Source: Vagococcus carniphilus (lineage in GTDB: Bacteria; Bacillota; Bacilli; Lactobacillales; Vagococcaceae). From it: DNA of 64,000 nucleotides. Below are positions 16,108 through 22,805 of this stretch, piece by piece; position 1 is the stretch's first letter, and each line of letters starts with the position of its first letter. Below the pieces are notes generated by a model that worked only from the letters and a program-made list of their open reading frames with translations, did no database searches and was not told the origin of the DNA. The stretch spans positions 2,000,001 to 2,064,000 of the forward strand of contig NZ_CP060720.1 in the NCBI RefSeq assembly GCF_014397115.1, read 5' to 3'. The translations under genes and the position numbers were made by a program.

Positions 16108-17198
16108 TTAATAATTTTCTTTTTTTAATTTAAAGGATATAGCTAAAAATGTTCCCATAATAAGTAAGATTCCTGCAATATATATAAACGGATTAGTTGA
16201 TTCACCAGTTTGAGGAAGAGGTTTCACTGGTTTATTAACAGTTGGTTTGTTGATATTTGACTGAGTTTGTGTTGGTTTTCCTGAGTCTTTTACAGTTATT
16301 GTAGCTACTTTTGTTAAACCACGACAGTCATATGTTACTTTATAAACTCCTGCTTTATTTGTATCAACTTCTCCTGTCACTACAATTTCCTTTTCAACAT
16401 CTGTCCATGATAATTTATTGTTATTATTCAATAAAATATGAACAAAGTTATCTGTAGCACTCCATTTAGAACCTAAAGAAATAGTGGAATCTTTTGTAAC
16501 AATTTCTTTTGCTTTAACATCTTCAACAGTTACTTTTGCAACTTTTGAAAAGCTTCTATAGTCGTAAGTTACTTCATATACACCAACTTTATTTGTATTA
16601 ACTTCTCCTGTCACAATCATCTCTTTTGATACATCTTCCCATGAATATTTTGTTCCATCAGACATAATAACTGAATCAAAGTTATTTTTTGCTTCCCATT
16701 TAGATCCAACAACTATTGTTGAATTATTAATAATCATATCTTTTGGTATTACATCCTCTGCAACTGTGATAGTCGCTACTTTTTCAAAACTTCTATAACT
16801 ATATGTTACTTTATATGTGCCAACTTTTTTTGTGTTTACTTCTCCTGTTACTATAGTTTCTTTTGACACATCTTCCCATGACATTTTGCTGCATCATCCC
16901 ATGAATAATTCGCTCCATTTGACATTACAACTGAAACAAAGTTATTCTTTGCGTCCCATTTATCACCTATCGATAAAGAACTATCTACTACATTTAACTC
17001 AGCGGGGATTACATCAGCTTCTGAATCCTTAGTCTCTTTACTTGCAACTACTTTTTCACTTTTCACATTTAAACTGGAAGTCTTTACCTCTTTTCCACCG
17101 TGAGTAGCTTGTTTGTTAGGTGATCCTGCAAATGAAATCACCGGTGAAATAACAAAAAATAGTAATGCGACAACAATGAACGTTTTAAACTTTTTCAT
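16108..17198 (-). pseudogene. Frameshifted LPQTG Ig-repeat surface protein, paralogue of the neighbouring gene
   Basis: The N-terminal part (17198 to 16851) has a signal peptide (MKKFKTFIVVALLFFVISPVISFAG) and the first Ig-like domain, then runs off after WDDAAK into CHGKMCQKKL-stop. The remainder (16884 to 16108, MSWEDVSKETIVTG...) continues in another frame with the rest of that domain and two more. It then has a proline/lysine linker, LPQTGES, a membrane helix and KLKKENY. The break sits in a 23-bp imperfect tandem duplication. Removing one copy restores a single 355-residue protein. The promoter, ribosome site (AAAGGGTG) and terminator look intact. A sequencing error is possible but does not explain the duplication. 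Confidence 0.82.
16859..16904 (-). repeat. Imperfect 23-bp tandem duplication causing the frameshift
   Basis: On the plus strand 16859-16881 and 16882-16904 match at 17 of 23 positions and both end TCCCATGA. Each encodes a version of S-W-(D/E)-D-(A/V)-(A/S)-K. Because 23 is not a multiple of three, the extra copy shifts the frame. Confidence 0.75.
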
Positions 17199-17237
17199 CT
17201 TGATTCACCCTTTCATTATTTGTTTTTCTACAGTTCA

Positions 17238-17311
17238 ATCATAACATGTATTTAAAAAGCACTGTTGTTTTTTACAAACATTTTACAAATAATAGTGAAA
17301 TTGGTATAGAT
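17238..17311 (-). promoter_or_regulatory. Promoter and shared upstream motif of the second surface protein gene
   Basis: The extended -10 TGTTATGAT (17238-17246) and the 14-mer ATCTATACCAATTT (17298-17311) are separated by the same 52-bp offset seen at the paralogue. The intervening DNA differs. Confidence 0.6.
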
Positions 17312-17341
17312 GAACTTGATATATTCTAAGTTAAATAGAAC

Positions 17342-18202
17342 CTAAACAAGAGATTCCTTTGCTAATAATAAGCATCCTGTAATTCCTGCATTATCTCCTA
17401 AGGCGCACGGAACAATGTATTCTTCTAATTCAGGTGTTGACACATAACCATTCATTAGTTTTGTAAACTCTTTATAAATAAGAGGGAACAGTTGAGTTTG
17501 CTTCATAACTCCTCCTCCAAAAATTATTTTTTCTGGAGACAACACTAAAGTGTAATTAACCAATGCCTGAGCTAAATAGTAAGCCTCAATTTCCCATGCC
17601 ACATGATCTTTTGGTAATTCTTGAGCTTTTATCCCAAATCGATTTCCAATTGCTGGGCCTGCTGCAACCCCTTCTAAACAATCTTTATGGTAAGGACAAG
17701 TACCTTCATAAGAGTCTCTTTCATCTCTTTTCACTAAAATGTGACCTGCTTCAGGATGGCCAAATCCGTGAATTACTTTAGAGTCTACCACAATTCCTGC
17801 ACCGATACCTGTTCCTACAGTAATATAAATACAACTGTTTTTTCCAACAGCTGCTCCTTTTTTTATTTCCCCATATGCCGCAGCATTTACGTCCGTTGTC
17901 CAAGCAAAAGGAATATCATAGCGTTCCTTCATTTTTTCTAAAAACGGGAAATTTTTCCATCCTGGTTTGGGTGTAGAAGTGATATAACCATATGTACTAG
18001 ATAGTGGATTGACATCTATCGGTCCAAAAGAACCAATCCCAATAGCATCAACTTGATAAGTGTCAAAAAAATTAAACACAGCGGCCAACGTTTCTTCTGG
18101 AGTAGTAGTTGGTATACTGATTCGTTCTTTTATTTTTAACGCTTCATCACTAATGGCACAAACAAATTTTGTACCTCCTGCTTCAATTGCACCTAATATC
18201 AT
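17342..18202 (-). CDS. scrK: Fructokinase (ROK family)
   Basis: ATP-dependent fructokinase forming fructose-6-phosphate. The N-terminal phosphate loop GAIEAGGTKFVCAI, the catalytic DVNAAAYGE, the ROK signature starting VGTGIGAGIVV, and the zinc-binding cluster GH-ILVKRDERDSYEGTCPYHKDCLEG are all present. Length (286 aa) matches the GmuE/ScrK-type enzymes. It stands alone between the surface proteins and a peptidase, with no sucrose PTS genes beside it. AGGAGAG precedes the ATG. Confidence 0.88.
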   Translation of the reverse strand: MILGAIEAGGTKFVCAISDEALKIKERISIPTTTPEETLAAVFNFFDTYQVDAIGIGSFGPIDVNPLSSTYGYITSTPKPGWKNFPFLEKMKERYDIPFAWTTDVNAAAYGEIKKGAAVGKNSCIYITVGTGIGAGIVVDSKVIHGFGHPEAGHILVKRDERDSYEGTCPYHKDCLEGVAAGPAIGNRFGIKAQELPKDHVAWEIEAYYLAQALVNYTLVLSPEKIIFGGGVMKQTQLFPLIYKEFTKLMNGYVSTPELEEYIVPCALGDNAGITGCLLLAKESLV

Positions 18203-18314
18203 TTTATTCTCTCCTATTCGTTCTTTTTTCAGGCACAGTTTAGCATAAATATCCTATCTAAACTAGATTCATCTTTAAAATTGACACAAACTAGTTAAAA
18301 AAATAGACAAAAAA

Positions 18315-18345
18315 ATAAGGCAAAACATAAAATATTTTACCTTAT
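18315..18345 (-). terminator. Terminator of the M32 carboxypeptidase gene
   Basis: ATAAGG (18315-18320) pairs with CCTTAT (18340-18345), with further A-T pairs inside. An A-run on the plus-strand left side gives the U-tract. Confidence 0.6.
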
Positions 18346-18359
18346 CTCTCTTTTTTAAT

Positions 18360-19862
18360 TTATTCGTTAATTCCATATACATTAAAATAAAGTTTTTTCA
18401 TATAATCAAGTAAATAAACTGGATTCAATGCTTCGCCTGTAGCATCCATAATCAATTGATTTGGCTTTCTTGAGCTACCATATTGATGAATATTTTTAGT
18501 TAACCATTCTCTAATTGGTGAATAATCATCAGATCCTAAAATTTCTTCCACATTAATTTCTTGATTCATCGCATGATGTAGTTGTGCTGCATACATGTAA
18601 CCTAAAGCATATGAAGGGAAATAGCCAAAGCTTCCACCTGCCCAATGAACATCTTGTAAAATTCCTTCTAAATCATTTTCAGGTCTTATTCCAAGATACT
18701 CTTCATATTTATCATTCCAAATAGTAGGAAGATCTTCTAATTCAATTTCTTGATTAAAGATCATTTTTTCAATTTCATAACGGATAATAATATGTAACGG
18801 GTATGTTAAAGAATCAGCTTCAATACGAATTAAACTTGATTTAGTTTCTTTTAACCCATTGTAAAATGTTTGGTTATCGATTCCTTCAAACGTATCACCA
18901 GTTAAAGATTTCAATAATGGGAATTGTTTATTCCAGAAAGCTTGACTTCCACCCACAATAATTTCATTAAATAATGATTGAGATTCATGAATTCCCATAG
19001 ATGTTCCACCTGCTAAAGGTGTATAGTCATATTTTACATCAACATTTTGTTCATACATACCATGCCCTGCTTCATGTATTGTTCCAAATGTTGCTACTGT
19101 AAAATCATTCTCAACCCAACGAGTTGTAATTCTTGCATCATGACGATTTAAATTAAGCATGAACGGATGAACCGTGTCATCTAATCTGCCTTTAGAAAAA
19201 TCATATCCCAATTTTTTAATAACCGTCGTAACAAATTTTTTTTGAACACTCGTTGGAATAGCAGCATGAATGAAATCAGTTCTAGGTTCTTGACCTTTTT
19301 CTGCAATTTCTTTACGAATTGACATGATACCTTCTTTTACTTGATCAAATACTTTATCAAGTATTTCAGTTGTCATACCTGGTTCATATTGATTAAGTAA
19401 GACATCGTAGTTAGTTGCCTCATTCTTTTTCCACAACGGAATAAACTCTTTATTCATTTTAATAATTGATTCTAATGTTTCTTTAAATAACTGATAATCT
19501 TTTGCTTCTCTAGCCTTCACCCAAATACTATGAGCGTTTGATGTTAACTTCATATATTCTTGAAAACGATCCACTGGAATTTTATTATTTAAATCATACT
19601 CTTCTTTTGCTTTTTCATAAACTTGTTTGCCAAAATCAGATAATTCTTCTGGGTGATTCTCAAAATAAGTCATGAAGCCAGCCATTGTTTCGTTTGTTGA
19701 TTTATCAAAAGCCATACCTGATAAATAACTAGACATTTCAGCTCGGTAATTAGCTCCCAATTCTGGCATTCCAGTTTGACTATCCCATTCAGATAAACCA
19801 ACAGCCTCATTTAATAAAGCAATTTCTTTTAGATAAGCTAAAAACTCTTGTTCTTTTGTCAT
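18360..19862 (-). CDS. M32 family metallocarboxypeptidase (thermostable carboxypeptidase Taq type)
   Basis: Cytosolic zinc carboxypeptidase of about 500 residues removing C-terminal amino acids from peptides. The zinc site TIHEAGHGMYEQ (HExxH) lies near residue 264 and the third ligand glutamate in GIHESQSLFNE about 30 residues later. The family strings WAGGSFGYFPSYALG and RIEADSLTYPLHIIIRYEIE are also intact. The start codon follows the stop of the upstream methyltransferase gene by 1-2 bp, so the two are co-transcribed. Confidence 0.92.
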   Translation of the reverse strand: MTKEQEFLAYLKEIALLNEAVGLSEWDSQTGMPELGANYRAEMSSYLSGMAFDKSTNETMAGFMTYFENHPEELSDFGKQVYEKAKEEYDLNNKIPVDRFQEYMKLTSNAHSIWVKAREAKDYQLFKETLESIIKMNKEFIPLWKKNEATNYDVLLNQYEPGMTTEILDKVFDQVKEGIMSIRKEIAEKGQEPRTDFIHAAIPTSVQKKFVTTVIKKLGYDFSKGRLDDTVHPFMLNLNRHDARITTRWVENDFTVATFGTIHEAGHGMYEQNVDVKYDYTPLAGGTSMGIHESQSLFNEIIVGGSQAFWNKQFPLLKSLTGDTFEGIDNQTFYNGLKETKSSLIRIEADSLTYPLHIIIRYEIEKMIFNQEIELEDLPTIWNDKYEEYLGIRPENDLEGILQDVHWAGGSFGYFPSYALGYMYAAQLHHAMNQEINVEEILGSDDYSPIREWLTKNIHQYGSSRKPNQLIMDATGEALNPVYLLDYMKKLYFNVYGINE

Positions 19863-19863
19863 A

Positions 19864-21021
19864 TTAGTTCACACTTTCTTCTCTTGGTTTTCTTGGAGGA
19901 CGTTTACCCCAATATTGGAATAAGTCAGTACGTAGCGCTCCATTATATAATTTTCTTTTTTTAGTCGCTTTACTACCGTAGTGATTTTCAAAAGTTAAAT
20001 CACTTGTTAAAATATATTTACTCCAAGTATCTAATGGCTTGTACACTTTACCCATAATCTTATAAAGTGCTTGAACCTTATCCTCTTCCCCTAAACGTTC
20101 ACCGTAAGGAGGGTTAGCCACAATCACACCATATTCTTTATCCGTCGTAAAATCACTTAGGTTCATTTGTTTAAACGTAATGTCATCACCTAAGCCAATT
20201 TCTTCAGCATTTCTTTTAGCAATTTCAATCATTCTAGGATCAATATCCGTCCCTAAAATATCCAGTTCAGTTTCGTAATCAACTTGTTCTTCAGCCTCAT
20301 TTCGAACTTTATCGACAATTGATTTATCCACCCAAGGCCACGCTTCAAACATAAAGTCTCGGTTAAATCCAGGAGCCATGTTTCTTCCAATTAGTGCCGC
20401 TTCGATACAAAATGTTCCAGAACCACAAACAGGATCATAGAATGGGCGGTCTTTTCTCCAAGTTGTCAATTCAATGATAGCAGCAGCCATATTTTCTTTT
20501 AATGGAGCCCCACCTTTTTCTAAACGATAGCCTCGTTTAAACAAACTTGGTCCTGTTGTATCAAGAGTAATAGTTACTTTGTCTTTAAGTAAAGCAACCT
20601 CTATCGGGAATTTTGCTCCTGACTCAGGTAAACGTCCATAACGTGAATAATACTCACTCAAACGATTTACAATTGCTTTTTTAGTAATTGCTTGGCAATC
20701 TGACACACTAAAAAGTGTTGATTTAATCGATTTACCAGATACTGGAAATTCAGCATCCATTGGAAGTAGATCTTCCCATTTAATAGCTTTAGTTTTTTCA
20801 AATAGCTCTTCAAATGTTTTAGCTTCAAATTCCGCTACAACAATTTTTACTCTATCTGCTGTTCTTAGCCAAAGATTTGTTTTGGCGATTGTTTCAATAT
20901 CCCCGTGAAAAATAGCCTTACCATTTTCAACATCACAATCAATTCCTAGATTTCTTAATTCTTTTCCGACTAAGGCTTCTATTCCACTAGCTGCTGTAGC
21001 AACTAATTTAAATTCCTTCAT
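19864..21021 (-). CDS. THUMP-domain class I SAM-dependent RNA methyltransferase (RlmL/YpsC-like)
   Basis: An N-terminal ferredoxin-like and THUMP module (residues 1-160) is followed by a Rossmann methyltransferase domain. The domain carries FYDPVCGSGTFCIEAALIG (motif I), DILGTDIDPRMIEIAKRN and the catalytic NPPYGERLGE. The family methylates N2 of guanosine in 23S rRNA (RlmL-type, G2445). Length (385 aa) fits the Firmicutes single-domain YpsC form. In this position, near gpsB and rnpB, it follows the gene order of related genomes. Confidence 0.88.
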   Translation of the reverse strand: MKEFKLVATAASGIEALVGKELRNLGIDCDVENGKAIFHGDIETIAKTNLWLRTADRVKIVVAEFEAKTFEELFEKTKAIKWEDLLPMDAEFPVSGKSIKSTLFSVSDCQAITKKAIVNRLSEYYSRYGRLPESGAKFPIEVALLKDKVTITLDTTGPSLFKRGYRLEKGGAPLKENMAAAIIELTTWRKDRPFYDPVCGSGTFCIEAALIGRNMAPGFNRDFMFEAWPWVDKSIVDKVRNEAEEQVDYETELDILGTDIDPRMIEIAKRNAEEIGLGDDITFKQMNLSDFTTDKEYGVIVANPPYGERLGEEDKVQALYKIMGKVYKPLDTWSKYILTSDLTFENHYGSKATKKRKLYNGALRTDLFQYWGKRPPRKPREESVN

Positions 21022-21053
21022 ATTATATCGTCCTTTATATTGTATTTATCTAT

Positions 21054-21083
21054 AAAAAAAGCCTTCCACAAAAAAGGGAAGGC
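21054..21083 (-). terminator. Terminator of rnpB
   Basis: GCCTTCC (21061-21067) pairs with GGAAGGC (21077-21083). A7 on the left gives seven U residues on the transcript. Confidence 0.85.
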
Positions 21084-21092
21084 AATCCTGAA

Positions 21093-21479
21093 GCTGTAGT
21101 TTTCTGTAAGCCATGTTCTGTATTACTATTTGTCAGGACAAAATAGTAACGATAATCATCTGTCTACAGAATACTCTGTCCCTTCTCTAAGTTCATTTAC
21201 CTGAGAAAGGTGCCCCTACCATAAGTTTGGGTTGCTCGCTCGAGGGGTTTACCCGTTCCACTAATTTTATTTCTAAAATTACTTCGTCACTGTGGCACTT
21301 TCAAGAATACTCCAGCATAGTTTACACCTTAGCTGTTTTTTCTGCCGTTACTCTTCGTTAGAAAAGTACCTTAACTTATTGTTTCATTAAGCACGAACAC
21401 TACAAACATCTCAGTTTGTGCGAGCATGGACTTTCCTCAACCACTAAAAAGTGACTGCGATTATCCGAAAACTACAGAC
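21093..21479 (-). ncRNA. rnpB: RNase P RNA, class B
   Basis: Catalytic RNA that trims the 5' leader of pre-tRNAs. Read on the minus strand it contains the universally conserved blocks GAGGAAAGTCCATGCTCGCAC, TAGTGTTCGTGC, GAAAGTGCCACAGTGACGAAG, GTAAACCCCTCGAGCGAG and ACATGGCTTACAG. The terminal P1 helix is formed by GTCTGTAGTTTTC and GAAAACTACAG. Layout matches the Bacillus (B) type. The 5' end lies 16 bp after the gpsB stop, so its promoter must overlap the gpsB 3' end. Ends are placed from the P1 helix and are good to a few bases. Confidence 0.95.
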
Positions 21480-21495
21480 AAATTGTTAACAATTA

Positions 21496-21921
21496 TTAAA
21501 ATCTTCTTGTTGCATCTAAATCTTCATTATCCTCTAACACTTTTTGAGCTGCATTATTTAATGTGTTTTTGGCATTTTCAGAAATATTAGCTGATGCTGG
21601 TGACTCTTCTAATTTACTGCCAAATACATGTTTTTCTAAATTTGATAGACGTTTTAAAATATCAAAATTTGTCACAGCAGTTGTTTTTGGTGCGTCTTGT
21701 TTCATTCTTGATAATGTTGCTTGATTTTGCGTTAATTGATCTACTTTATTGACTAAACGATGATTTTCTTCTTTCAATGCTAATAATTCTTGATTATACG
21801 CTTCGTAGTCCTTAATAACATTGTCTAAAAATTCATCTACTTCAATTGGATCGTAGCCTCTAACTTTAGTTTTAAACTCTTTTTGTAAAATATCTCTAGC
21901 CGAATACACTAATTTAGCCAA
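21496..21921 (-). CDS. gpsB: Cell division regulator GpsB (DivIVA-like)
   Basis: A 141-residue adaptor that links cell-wall synthases, notably class A PBPs, to the division and elongation machineries. The N-terminal membrane-binding segment YSARDILQKEFKTKVRGYDPIEVDEFLD is highly diagnostic. A coiled coil (about residues 40-68) and a short C-terminal trimerisation helix follow. It lies two loci from pbp1A, its known partner in other Firmicutes. The 250-bp divergent gap to recU holds their promoters. Confidence 0.94.
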   Translation of the reverse strand: MAKLVYSARDILQKEFKTKVRGYDPIEVDEFLDNVIKDYEAYNQELLALKEENHRLVNKVDQLTQNQATLSRMKQDAPKTTAVTNFDILKRLSNLEKHVFGSKLEESPASANISENAKNTLNNAAQKVLEDNEDLDATRRF

Positions 21922-22133
21922 TTAATACACCTCATTTTTAATTACTCTATACAGTGAAACCCACATTTCATAATGTTCTAATTGTATCTAATTATTCACC
22001 ATAAATCAAACTGAAAGTTGTCCCATCCACATATACTATAAAGATTTTTGCATTATAACACAACTATTTTATTAAAAAAAAATAAAATTCTTTAAATAAA
22101 TGCAATATAAGACCAAGTTTTCGTTTATTTCCT

Positions 22134-22162
22134 TTTCAATGTAATTAAAGATTTGATATAAT
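22134..22162 (+). promoter_or_regulatory. Promoter of the recU-pbp1A operon
   Basis: TTTCAA (22134-22139), a 17-bp spacer and TATAAT (22157-22162). The predicted transcription start near 22169 leaves a leader of only about 15 nt before the CTG at 22185, with AGGAG almost at the RNA 5' end. Confidence 0.65.
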
Positions 22163-22184
22163 ACGGACTAGGAGTGTGATATAT

Positions 22185-22805
22185 CTGACTATAAAATATC
22201 CTAAAGGGAGCTCTCACCTTCTAACATCCCATTCAAAAAAAGTTAGCACTAAAAAACCTATCAATTTTGCAAATAGAGGGATGTCATTTGAAGCAGAGAT
22301 TAACCAAACAAATCAATACTACCTAGATAGAGGCATTGCAGTCATTCATAAAAAACCGACACCTGTACAAATTGTTAACGTTGATTATCCTAAGAGAAGT
22401 GCCGCAGTTATTAAAGAAGCTTATTTTAAAGAGGCTTCCACAACAGACTACAATGGTGTCTATAAAGGTAAATATATTGATTTTGAAGCAAAGGAAACAA
22501 AAAATAAGACTTCTTTTCCCTTGACAAACTTCCACGAACACCAAATTGTTCACATGGAAAAATGTTTAGTTCAAGAGGGCATTGTTTTTGTTTTGATGAG
22601 CTTTTCATCCATTAGACGATACTTTCTAGTTCCTGCTAGTTTAGTTATCGAATTTTGGAGTAAACAAAATAATAATGGAAGAAAATCAATTCCTCTAACT
22701 GTTATTGAAGAAAGAGGATCTGAAATTATCCCAGGATTTTCACCCAGAATTCCATATCTTGAAACATTAGATCGATATTTTGGAGAAGGAGACAATTTTA
22801 AATGA
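22185..22805 (+). CDS. recU: Holliday junction resolvase RecU
   Basis: Structure-specific endonuclease resolving recombination intermediates. The signature NFANRGMSFEAEIN, VIHKKPTPVQIVNVDYPKRS and the catalytic nuclease core STTDYNGVYKGKYIDFEAKETKNK are intact, and length is standard. The start is uncertain. GTG at 22176 is only one base from the AGGAG, whereas CTG at 22185 (LTIKYPKG) has a 10-nt spacer and aligns with the usual short N-terminus before (I)(K/R)YP. I therefore place the start at CTG. The stop overlaps the pbp1A ATG (ATGA), giving a classic recU-pbp1A operon. Confidence 0.9.
   Translation: MTIKYPKGSSHLLTSHSKKVSTKKPINFANRGMSFEAEINQTNQYYLDRGIAVIHKKPTPVQIVNVDYPKRSAAVIKEAYFKEASTTDYNGVYKGKYIDFEAKETKNKTSFPLTNFHEHQIVHMEKCLVQEGIVFVLMSFSSIRRYFLVPASLVIEFWSKQNNNGRKSIPLTVIEERGSEIIPGFSPRIPYLETLDRYFGEGDNFK

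Noticed and set aside
16108-16884. Independent gene starting at MSWEDVSKE
   Set aside because: It begins in the middle of an Ig-like domain, has no signal peptide or ribosome site, and aligns as the continuation of the frameshifted upstream part.
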